A program made the position numbers and the translations under genes. This document shows positions 16,456 to 23,756 of a stretch of 24,859 bases of DNA, one piece after another. The notes under the pieces are model-generated. The model was not told the origin of the DNA and searched no databases. It saw only the letters and a program-made list of their open reading frames with translations. This DNA comes from an uncultured Alphaproteobacteria bacterium (lineage in GTDB: Bacteria; Pseudomonadota; Alphaproteobacteria; Puniceispirillales; Puniceispirillaceae): the NCBI GenBank assembly GCA_913064995.1, contig CAJYBL010000009.1:1-24859 (forward strand). Reading direction: 5' to 3'. Numbering within the stretch: the stretch's first letter is position 1; each line of letters starts with the position of its first letter.

Positions 16456-16634
16456 GAGTTAATTAAGCAAACAAGAAGTCACTACATACTTACAAAATCT
16501 AGGAGCAAGTAACGGTGGTTGCGCGCCCATGCTTTGTTGAGATTTTTTGCTCGTATCAAAATGTGATTGCGCAGAACAATCGAGTAAAACTGGCGGGTAG
16601 CATATGTCCGCTGCACACATATTAGGTGCGACCA

Positions 16635-16751
16635 ATGGCGTATTTCGATTATATTATTGTTGGAGCCGGATTGGTGGGTTGCCTTGCGATAAAGGTGAAA
16701 TACGCCTATATACTCCTCATTCGTCAACTCTCGCGGGCGCCGCGGAAATAA
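16635..16751 (+). pseudogene. Broken N-terminus of a FAD (GMC-like) oxidoreductase
   Basis: ATG 16635 opens MAYFDYIIVGAGLVGCLA, the first beta strand and dinucleotide-binding loop of a FAD enzyme. It closely resembles the start of the GMC protein encoded at 9742 (MAEFDYIIVGAGSAGS). After about 18 codons the family resemblance is lost, and the frame stops at TAA 16751 after 38 residues. No further GMC sequence follows; the RND adaptor gene begins 13 bases later. It is best read as the stump of a gene cut by deletion or insertion at a composition junction. It could also derive from another Rossmann flavoenzyme, because only the nucleotide-binding loop survives. Confidence 0.6.
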
Positions 16752-16764
16752 CAAGGCTCTAGCA

Positions 16765-17886
16765 ATGAAACCGAAATCCTCTTACCTGTTGGCAGGCGTG
16801 GTCGCGCTGGCGGTTGCTGGCTGGATGCTATCGGATGATTTGTTTGGCAAGGCTGATGGTATCGCACCACAAGATTTGGCGTCGGCCACCGCCACGTCAA
16901 CGACTACCGCGTCAGCGGTAGATAGGGAATCGGGACTGCCAGAAAATGGATTATTGGTGTCGGCAGTAGAAGTTAAAAATCAGCCAATCACGCGCATTAT
17001 TCGGGCAAGCGGTGTCAGCGAGGCCAAATTTGAAATGACCGTCTCGGCAAAGGCTGATGGACAGATCATTTCGCTTGATGCAGTTGAGGGCAATGATGTT
17101 GCAGCTGGCGATGTTTTGGTGCGGCTTGATAAAGGCACGCTTGCCGAACAAATCAATGCTGCCAAAGCCAATCTTGAAGTTGCCAAACGCCGCCGCGAAG
17201 TGACAGAGCGCCTTGCCAAAGAAAATTTCAGTGCACCGCTTGAACAGGCCGAGCGCGCGGCAGCCTATGCCACGGCCGAGGTTAACCTTCGGAAACTTGA
17301 AGAGCAATTAAGTGATACGGTGATTGTTGCGCCGGTCTCGGGTCTTCTTGAGACATTGCACGTTGAAAAGGGCGAGCGCGTGCGCCGCGATACTGCCACC
17401 GCAACGATTCTCGGCCTTGATATTTTGTCGGTCATTGTTGCAGTTCCGCAAAATGAAGTCAGCCAGATCAAACTTGCCAGCAAGGTGAGGGTGCAAATCG
17501 CGGGCAATGCATCGCGTCACGGAACTGTGTCAAAAATTGCGTCAAAATCAAATCCAGCAACGCGCACATTTGACGTTACGATTGATCTGCCTAATCAAGA
17601 TCGTAAATTACGCGCCGGTATGAGTGTTGAGGCGACAATTGATGCTGGCAGTTTGCAAGCTTTTGCCATGTCACCAGCACATTTATCGGTTGCCGAAAAC
17701 GGCATTTTAACGGCCAAAATTATCGTTGATGGCAAGGCGGAGAAACTGCCTGTCGAGGTTATTAGGGCAGGGGCGGAGACCGTGTTTGTATCTGGCTTGC
17801 CGGATGATGCCATTTTGCTGACGGTTGGTCAGGGGTTTGTCGAGGATGGCGCAGCGGTCAATTACAAGCTTGCGAGCGAATCATGA
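16765..17886 (+). CDS. RND efflux periplasmic adaptor (membrane fusion protein)
   Basis: 373 residues. A single N-terminal membrane anchor (about 7-22) has no lipobox Cys, and a Thr/Ser/Ala-rich linker (40-52) follows. The two lipoyl half-motifs are at about 92-122 (SAKADGQIISLDAVEGNDV) and 185-212 (VIVAPVSGLLETLHVEKGE), separated by a coiled-coil hairpin (about 124-184) rich in Ala, Glu, Lys and Arg. A beta-barrel and membrane-proximal part make up the rest. It bridges the inner-membrane pump encoded next to an outer-membrane channel. Its stop overlaps the pump start as ATGA. Codon use is GC-richer than in the genes to the left. Confidence 0.9.
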   Translation: MKPKSSYLLAGVVALAVAGWMLSDDLFGKADGIAPQDLASATATSTTTASAVDRESGLPENGLLVSAVEVKNQPITRIIRASGVSEAKFEMTVSAKADGQIISLDAVEGNDVAAGDVLVRLDKGTLAEQINAAKANLEVAKRRREVTERLAKENFSAPLEQAERAAAYATAEVNLRKLEEQLSDTVIVAPVSGLLETLHVEKGERVRRDTATATILGLDILSVIVAVPQNEVSQIKLASKVRVQIAGNASRHGTVSKIASKSNPATRTFDVTIDLPNQDRKLRAGMSVEATIDAGSLQAFAMSPAHLSVAENGILTAKIIVDGKAEKLPVEVIRAGAETVFVSGLPDDAILLTVGQGFVEDGAAVNYKLASES

Positions 17887-20800
17887 ATCAAATCATCGAG
17901 GCGGCATTTTCTCGCGCAGGCGCCGTTTTGGTGGCTATGGTGATGCTGTTCGGTGTTGGTGTTTCTTCCTATTTCAGCATTCCTAAAGAAGCCAAACCCG
18001 ATATTGATATTCCAGTGGCCTATGTGTCGGTATCTTATGATGGCATTTCCCCTGAAGATGCTGAACGGCTTTTGGTCAAGCCCCTGGAAAAACAGCTTCG
18101 TTCGGTTGAAGGTCTGGATAAAATGACCTCGGTTTCGGCCGAGGGCTATGGGTCAGTGTCATTGGAATTTGCCGCCGGTGAAGATATTGACAAAGCCATT
18201 GCCGATGTGCGCAAGGCGGTTGATGACGCCAAATCTGATTTGCCGCCTGACGCCGATGAACCAAAGGTGGTTGAAGTTAGCCTGTCGCTATTTCCGGTTT
18301 TGACTGCCGCGCTTTACGGGCCGGTTCCTGAACGCGAAATGGTGCAGGCAGCACGTCGGATCAAAGACCGGCTCGAAGCCTTGCCGGGTATTTTGAAAGT
18401 CGATATTGGCGGTAACCGGAAAGAGGTTTTGGAAATTCTGGTCGATGCTGCGGCGATGGAAGCCTATGGGCTTGATCCGGCAGCAGTGACTCAGCTTGTT
18501 CGCAATAACAACCAGCTTGTTACCGCCGGTGCAATTGATGATGGTGGCGGACGGCTTGTGGTCAAAGTTCCAGGCATTTTGGAATCGGTTGATGATCTGA
18601 TCAATATGCCAATCAAGGCAAAGAACGGAAACAGCATCCGGTTTGGCGATGTTGCCGTTGTGCGCCGGACATTCCAGCAGGCGCAAGGCTGGTCACGGGT
18701 CAATGGCGAAAAGGCCATTGTTCTTGATGTTCGCAAACGGGTGGGGTCTAACGTCATTGAAGTGGTTGAGGCGGCGCGTGCGATAATCGATGCTGCTGCC
18801 CCACAAATTAGCCCCGAAGTCAAAGTCAGCTATTTGTTTGATGACTCAAAACAGGTTCGCAATCTGCTTCGTGACCTTGGAAATAATGTTGGCGCAGCGG
18901 TCATCATCGTGATGGTCGTTGTGCTTGCCACTTTGGGGCTTCGTAATGCAACTCTTGTTGGTCTTGCCATTCCCGGATCGTTCTTTGTTGGCATCACGGC
19001 GCTAAATGCGCTTGGCATCACGATGAATATCGTCGTTTTATTTTCGCTGATTCTTGTTGCCGGAATGCTCGTTGATGGGGTGATTGTCACCACCGAATAT
19101 GCTGACCGACAAATCGCCATGGGGAAAAATCGGCGCGAGGCCTACAAGCTTGGCGCGCAACGCATGGCATGGCCGATTATTTCGTCAACGATCACCACCT
19201 TGATGGTGTTTATGCCGCTTTTATTCTGGCCGGGCATTGTTGGGCAATTCATGCAATATCTGCCAATGACGGTGATTGCAGTGCTGACCGCATCATTGCT
19301 GATGGCGCTGATTTTCATTCCGGTACTTGGTGGTTTCATTGGTAAAAAGCGTATTCATTCAACTGCGATTTCAGCAACGGCACCGCGATTTTATCGGGCA
19401 GTTTTGAAATTTGCCATCCACCGGCCAGCCATCGTGATGGTCAGTGTTGTTGGGTTTATGGTTGTGTCTTTTTATGGCTATGCTTCAGCTGGTCTTGGTG
19501 TGTCTTTCTTTCCTGATATCGAGCCGGATCAAGCACAGGTGCAAGTGCTGGCGCGCGGCGATCTGTCAGCCAAAGAACGTGATAAGCTGGTTAAAACTGC
19601 TGAAGACAGCATTTTGGCGCAACCCGGAATTCGTGATTTCTATGGCAAATCTTTCCGGTCGGGCGGCGCTGGTAATCAGGCACCGCGTGATTCGGTTGGC
19701 ACGATCCGTACCGTTTTCGCCGATTGGCAAGAGCGTGACAAGGCTGAGGTGCTGATTGATCAGATGCGGGCGCGTGTTACCGCGCTTGCCGGTGCCAATT
19801 ATAATATCCAAAAACAGCAGCAAGGCCCAGGGTCATCCCAGCCAATCCGTATTGATATTGTTGGCATTTCACTTGATGAGATTGGCGCGGCGACAAGCGA
19901 TATGATTGCCAGAATGAATGAAATCGGTGGTTTCATTGATGTGACTGACAGTCGTCCCTTGCCCGGAACCGAATGGTCGCTTGTCACTGATCGCGACGCC
20001 GCCAGCCGTCATGGTGTTTCAATTTCTGGCCTTGGCATGATGATTAAAATGCTGACCCGCGGCATGCGCATTTCAGATTACCGGCCAGATGATTCAGAAG
20101 ACGAGCTGGATGTCGTCATGCGCTTTATGGGCGACCAGCGCAATCTTGACCGGCTAAAAGAATTGCGCGTGCCAACAATTGATGGATCTTATGTGCCGCT
20201 TTCGGTTTTTGCCAGCCTCGAACCACGTATCAAAGGCGGTGATATCGAACGCAAAGATGGCCAGCGTTACATGTATATCAAATCAAGCGTCAAAACCGGC
20301 TTGTTGCCAGCCGATATGATCGAAAAATTGCGCCAGTCTTTGGCGGAGAATCCGATCAAGGGTAAGGTTGATATCCAATTTGGCGGCGAGGGTGAAGATA
20401 TTGCCGAAACCCAGAATTTTCTTGGCAAGGCATTTGGCATTTCACTGTTATTGATGGTGATCGTGCTGATGGTTCAGTTTAATTCGGGCTGGCAGGCGAT
20501 TGTCACAATGTCGGCAATCATCTTATCGACAGGCGGGGTGTTCTTGGGGCTGTGGATTAGTGGCCGCCCCTTTGGCATTGTCATGTCGGGTCTTGGCGTG
20601 ATCGCGCTTGCCGGTATTGTGGTGAATAATAATATTGTTTTGATCGATACTTTTAATAAATATCGCAAACGTGGCTACTCTCCTGCTGTGTCGGCATTTC
20701 GGTCAGGGCTGGTTCGTTTCCGGCCAGTTATTTTGACCGCGATTACGACCATTCTGGGTTTGATTCCGATGGTGTTTGAAATGACCATTATTTTGGTTGA

Positions 20801-20993
20801 TCGGGAAATTCTGATAGGTGCGCCATCATCGCAATGGTGGACACAGCTTTCAAGCACGATTGCTGGCGGCCTGACCTTTGCCACCATGCTCACTTTGGTG
20901 GCAACGCCGGCAATGCTGGTTCTTGGTGCAAAGTTGCCAGTTCTACTTGGCAATGGCGCACGCTTTTTCCAGCGTCAGCCGAAATCGGCATAA
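17883..20993 (+). CDS. RND family efflux pump (AcrB-like permease)
   Basis: 1036 residues, the normal length. The N-terminal span is followed by the porter-domain motif IPVAYVSVSYDGISPEDAERLLVKPLE (within about 41-67). Then come the first block of membrane spans, a second porter half and the final span block: the usual two-repeat RND layout. In the fourth span the proton-relay region reads AGMLVDGVIV: Asp398 is kept, but the second Asp of AcrB (Asp408) is Gly399. In the tenth span the AcrB Lys940 position is Asn915 (VVNNNIVLID). Both changes occur in other RND branches, so the pump is probably active. Substrate unknown (drug, detergent or lipid). No outer-membrane channel gene lies in the window, so it probably shares a TolC-like protein. 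Confidence 0.92.
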   Translation: MNQIIEAAFSRAGAVLVAMVMLFGVGVSSYFSIPKEAKPDIDIPVAYVSVSYDGISPEDAERLLVKPLEKQLRSVEGLDKMTSVSAEGYGSVSLEFAAGEDIDKAIADVRKAVDDAKSDLPPDADEPKVVEVSLSLFPVLTAALYGPVPEREMVQAARRIKDRLEALPGILKVDIGGNRKEVLEILVDAAAMEAYGLDPAAVTQLVRNNNQLVTAGAIDDGGGRLVVKVPGILESVDDLINMPIKAKNGNSIRFGDVAVVRRTFQQAQGWSRVNGEKAIVLDVRKRVGSNVIEVVEAARAIIDAAAPQISPEVKVSYLFDDSKQVRNLLRDLGNNVGAAVIIVMVVVLATLGLRNATLVGLAIPGSFFVGITALNALGITMNIVVLFSLILVAGMLVDGVIVTTEYADRQIAMGKNRREAYKLGAQRMAWPIISSTITTLMVFMPLLFWPGIVGQFMQYLPMTVIAVLTASLLMALIFIPVLGGFIGKKRIHSTAISATAPRFYRAVLKFAIHRPAIVMVSVVGFMVVSFYGYASAGLGVSFFPDIEPDQAQVQVLARGDLSAKERDKLVKTAEDSILAQPGIRDFYGKSFRSGGAGNQAPRDSVGTIRTVFADWQERDKAEVLIDQMRARVTALAGANYNIQKQQQGPGSSQPIRIDIVGISLDEIGAATSDMIARMNEIGGFIDVTDSRPLPGTEWSLVTDRDAASRHGVSISGLGMMIKMLTRGMRISDYRPDDSEDELDVVMRFMGDQRNLDRLKELRVPTIDGSYVPLSVFASLEPRIKGGDIERKDGQRYMYIKSSVKTGLLPADMIEKLRQSLAENPIKGKVDIQFGGEGEDIAETQNFLGKAFGISLLLMVIVLMVQFNSGWQAIVTMSAIILSTGGVFLGLWISGRPFGIVMSGLGVIALAGIVVNNNIVLIDTFNKYRKRGYSPAVSAFRSGLVRFRPVILTAITTILGLIPMVFEMTIILVDREILIGAPSSQWWTQLSSTIAGGLTFATMLTLVATPAMLVLGAKLPVLLGNGARFFQRQPKSA

Positions 20994-21011
20994 ATCTGCT
21001 TTTGATGTGTT

Positions 21012-22373
21012 CTAGCCGCGAATGATAGCCTCGCTTGCGGCGGCGATCGCTAACAGTGTGCGGTCATGTTGACGTGATCCGATAAGCGAAACGCCAACAG
21101 GGCCGGTATCCGCCGCATGGCAGGGAATGGTGATTGTTGGGCGGTCAAGATAGTTAGAGATGGCTGTATTGCGAAGGCATTTGGCATTTTGCGTGGTCTT
21201 GGCTTCGATATCGCTAAGCGATGATAAGGCTGGTGGCAGCGCTGGTGATGTTGGCAGGATAAGCGCGTCATAGCCCCGAACAGCCGTTTGCACAGCCGCC
21301 CATATCCGTTTGCGTGTGTTGAACATCTCAATATATTCGCTTGCCAGAATATCCTTTCCGCCTTGAATACGAAAGGCGATCAAGGGGTCATATTGGTCGC
21401 CCTTGCCAGATTCAAGATTTGATTGATGAAGATGATAGGCCTCGGCAGCGACAATGCTTTTGGTGTTGTTGCTCGGGCGCAAGGCTTCGATTTCGGCGAG
21501 GGTAATATCGCTGATAACGGCTCCCGCAGCAGATAACCGGTCAATTGCTGCGGCAAAGCTGCTTGCGACATGCGGGTCAAGATCTTCAAATAGATATCCC
21601 TTTGGGAGGGCAAGCCGAAGGCCTTTTAACGCAAAAGGCGCCTCATCTTCGCCCGATCCACCAGCCATTAAACTATCTAAAATGGCGCAGCAAGATACCG
21701 TATTTGCCATTGGCCCCGCCGCGTCAAAAGACCTTGATAGCGGAAAAATACCATCAGATGGCATTCGTGTTGTTGTTGGTTTCAGGCCGACAATACCGCA
21801 AAAGGCGGCTGGGGCGCGGGTTGATCCGCCAGTATCTGATCCAATCGTTGCTGGCGCCATGCCATCGCTGATTGAAACGGCGCTTCCAGATGATGACCCT
21901 CCAGCCACACGGCCTTTGGTGATGTCATTCGGATCGCGTTCAAACGGGCAACGCGCATCACCATAATGGGCATTGGTGCCAAGCCCGGAAAAGGCAAATT
22001 CGGTCATATTGGTGCGGCCAATCACGATAAATCCGGCGGCCTTTAATCGGGCTAGAACCGTTGCGTCACTGCTTGCCGGGGCGGCATCTTGCAAAATCTT
22101 TGATCCGGCGCGGGTGACAATGCCAGCCTCGTCAAAAAGATCTTTGATCGACAGAGGAATCCCGGCAAAGGCCGGAAGGCTCCATCCCTGTTTGCGGGCA
22201 TGATCAACGGCATCAGCCTCTTTGAGCGCGCGGTCGTGATAGACTTCGATAAAGCTTCGCTGACCCTCGCCATTTGGATCATCAATCGTGGCCAAACAAT
22301 CTTCGACAAGTGCGCGGGCGCCTTGTGAACCGGTTTGAAGCTGGGCGGCGAGGTCTTTTAGGGAATAGGTCAT
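21012..22373 (-). CDS. Amidase signature family hydrolase
   Basis: 453 residues. The Ser-cisSer-Lys triad is visible: Lys77 in GIPLSIKDLFDEAG, cis-Ser160 in AGGSSSGSA (157-165) and nucleophile Ser184 in GSDTGGSTRAPA (178-189). It hydrolyses a carboxamide to acid and ammonia in the cytoplasm. GatA-type transamidosome function is unlikely, since no gatB or gatC is adjacent and the family is broad. It is convergent with the RND pump (18 bases between stops) and divergent from the class III alcohol dehydrogenase. ATG 22373 has no good Shine-Dalgarno sequence. The substrate is unknown; in this context it might release gamma-glutamyl or other amides, but the sequence does not show that. Confidence 0.9.
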   Translation of the reverse strand: MTYSLKDLAAQLQTGSQGARALVEDCLATIDDPNGEGQRSFIEVYHDRALKEADAVDHARKQGWSLPAFAGIPLSIKDLFDEAGIVTRAGSKILQDAAPASSDATVLARLKAAGFIVIGRTNMTEFAFSGLGTNAHYGDARCPFERDPNDITKGRVAGGSSSGSAVSISDGMAPATIGSDTGGSTRAPAAFCGIVGLKPTTTRMPSDGIFPLSRSFDAAGPMANTVSCCAILDSLMAGGSGEDEAPFALKGLRLALPKGYLFEDLDPHVASSFAAAIDRLSAAGAVISDITLAEIEALRPSNNTKSIVAAEAYHLHQSNLESGKGDQYDPLIAFRIQGGKDILASEYIEMFNTRKRIWAAVQTAVRGYDALILPTSPALPPALSSLSDIEAKTTQNAKCLRNTAISNYLDRPTITIPCHAADTGPVGVSLIGSRQHDRTLLAIAAASEAIIRG

Positions 22374-22501
22374 GATAAGATATGGCTTTGCTGAAGGGAA
22401 AAATCATGTAATTTCTGACGCGAAGGGGACTTTGTGAATCGCACTTGTATTTAGCAAGTTTATTATGCCATCGTTTTGTGAGGCAAGATGTAAAAACAAA
22501 A

Positions 22502-22516
22502 AGGCCGACTTGGCCT
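22502..22516 (+). repeat. Short hairpin in leader of class III alcohol dehydrogenase
   Basis: AGGCC and GGCCT form a 5-bp GC-rich stem around a 5-base loop, ending about 7 bases before the Shine-Dalgarno GGGGA. It may be a regulator half-site pair or affect translation; it is too short for certainty. Confidence 0.25.
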
Positions 22517-22532
22517 GTTAAAGGGGATCATT

Positions 22533-23642
22533 ATGAAAACACGCGCCGCAGTTGCAGTGGCAGCAGGTAAGCCACTGGAAGTTATGGAAGTTGATCTTGA
22601 AGGGCCGCGCCAAGGTGAAGTGCTGGTTGAAATCATGGCAACTGGTATTTGTCATACGGATGAATTCACCCTGTCAGGGGCTGATCCTGAAGGCATGTTT
22701 CCGGCCATTCTAGGCCATGAAGGGGCAGGGATTGTTCGTGAGATCGGCGCTGGTGTAACCAGTGTTGCAGTTGGCGATCATGTGATCCCGCTTTATACGC
22801 CTGAATGCCGCGAATGTGATTACTGTCTTCATCCAAAAACCAATCTTTGTCAGGCCATCCGAAGCACTCAAGGTCAAGGGGTGATGCCTGATGGCACCAG
22901 TCGTTTTTCGCTAAAAGGTAAGCCGATCCTGCACTATATGGGAACATCGACCTTTTCAAATTATACCGTTCTGCCGGAAATCGCACTTGCCAAGGTGAAT
23001 AAGGCCGCTCCGTTTGACAAGATTTGCTATATCGGGTGCGGCGTTACAACCGGTATTGGCGCGGTGATCAACACCGCCAAGGCTGAATTGGGCTGCGTTG
23101 CGGTGGTATTTGGGCTTGGCGGTATAGGGCTGAATGTGATCCAGGGACTTCGCATGATTGGCGCGCGGATGATCGTTGGCGTTGATATGAATGACAGCAA
23201 AAAAGCCTGGGGCGAAAAATTTGGCATGACGCATTTTGTCAATCCGTCAAAGATCAAAGGCGATCTTGTTGGCCATCTTGTCGAATTGACCGGTGGCGGT
23301 GCTGATTATTCATTTGAATGTATCGGCAATGTCGAGGTTATGCGTCAAGCGCTTGAATGTGCGCATAAAGGATGGGGTGAATCGATCATCATTGGCGTTG
23401 CTGGTGCTGGTCAGGAAATTAGCACCCGCCCGTTTCAACTGGTGACCGGGCGAAGCTGGCGTGGCACGGCCTTTGGTGGTGCGCGTGGCCGAACTGATGT
23501 GCCAAAAATTGTCGATTGGTATATGGATGGCAAGATCGATATCGACCCAATGATTACCCACACGCTGTCGCTTGATGAAATCAATACGGGATTTGACCTT
23601 ATGCATGCTGGCGACTCAATTCGCTCGGTTGTGGTGTATTAA
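22533..23642 (+). CDS. frmA: Class III alcohol dehydrogenase / S-(hydroxymethyl)glutathione dehydrogenase
   Basis: 369 residues, zinc-dependent MDR superfamily. Catalytic zinc ligands: Cys40 (GICHTDEFTLSGADPEG), His62 with Glu63 (LGHEGAG) and Cys169. The structural zinc cysteines 92, 95, 98 and 106 are complete. The NAD-binding motif is GLGGIG (194-199) with Asp218, favouring NAD. The CHTDxxTLSGADPEG signature is characteristic of glutathione-dependent formaldehyde dehydrogenase, which oxidises S-hydroxymethylglutathione to S-formylglutathione and also reduces S-nitrosoglutathione. Shine-Dalgarno GGGGA precedes the ATG. The usual partner, S-formylglutathione hydrolase, is not next to it. Alternative symbol adhC; the class assignment is strong. 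Confidence 0.93.
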   Translation: MKTRAAVAVAAGKPLEVMEVDLEGPRQGEVLVEIMATGICHTDEFTLSGADPEGMFPAILGHEGAGIVREIGAGVTSVAVGDHVIPLYTPECRECDYCLHPKTNLCQAIRSTQGQGVMPDGTSRFSLKGKPILHYMGTSTFSNYTVLPEIALAKVNKAAPFDKICYIGCGVTTGIGAVINTAKAELGCVAVVFGLGGIGLNVIQGLRMIGARMIVGVDMNDSKKAWGEKFGMTHFVNPSKIKGDLVGHLVELTGGGADYSFECIGNVEVMRQALECAHKGWGESIIIGVAGAGQEISTRPFQLVTGRSWRGTAFGGARGRTDVPKIVDWYMDGKIDIDPMITHTLSLDEINTGFDLMHAGDSIRSVVVY

Positions 23643-23647
23643 TGTGT

Positions 23648-23686
23648 AAAGGCGCGGCCATTTGATCGCAGCCATAAAACGCCTTT
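23648..23686 (+). terminator. Possible weak terminator after class III alcohol dehydrogenase
   Basis: AAAGGCG (23648-23654) and CGCCTTT (23680-23686) form 7-bp arms around a 25-base loop that holds GGC/GCC. It begins 6 bases after the gene's stop. The loop is long and the U tail is only TTT, so this is a weak candidate. Confidence 0.3.
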
Positions 23687-23747
23687 GATTAGAAATTTGC
23701 GTTTTGAAACCCTAATGCCTCTTTAGCGGCGTAAATATCGAGACAGT

Positions 23748-23752
23748 GGAGG
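23748..23752 (+). promoter_or_regulatory. Ribosome-binding site of the hydrolase gene
   Basis: GGAGG is followed one base later by ATG 23754 and four bases later by a second in-frame ATG at 23757. The first spacing is too short, so the second ATG is the likelier start. Confidence 0.6.
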
Positions 23753-23756
23753 CATG

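Larger units (their letters stand above)
16406..16764. other. Junction region without an intact gene
   Basis: 359 bases between the operon end and the RND adaptor gene. It contains an inverted repeat just after the stop of the iron alcohol dehydrogenase and a broken N-terminal fragment of a FAD enzyme at 16635-16751 (both annotated separately). A minus-strand frame spanning 16482-16754 overlaps that fragment and shows no recognisable domain. The last 60 bases are visibly GC-richer (TCGCGGGCGCCGCGG near 16731-16745), like the genes to the right. Confidence 0.6.

Noticed and set aside
16482..16754. 90-codon minus-strand frame in the junction gap
   Set aside because: No recognisable domain, and it overlaps the plus-strand flavoenzyme stump, which has clear family similarity. 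A chance frame is likelier.
21454..21966. 170-codon plus-strand frame opposite the amidase
   Set aside because: It is the antisense of the conserved Ser-Ser-Lys region of the amidase and shows no family motif of its own.
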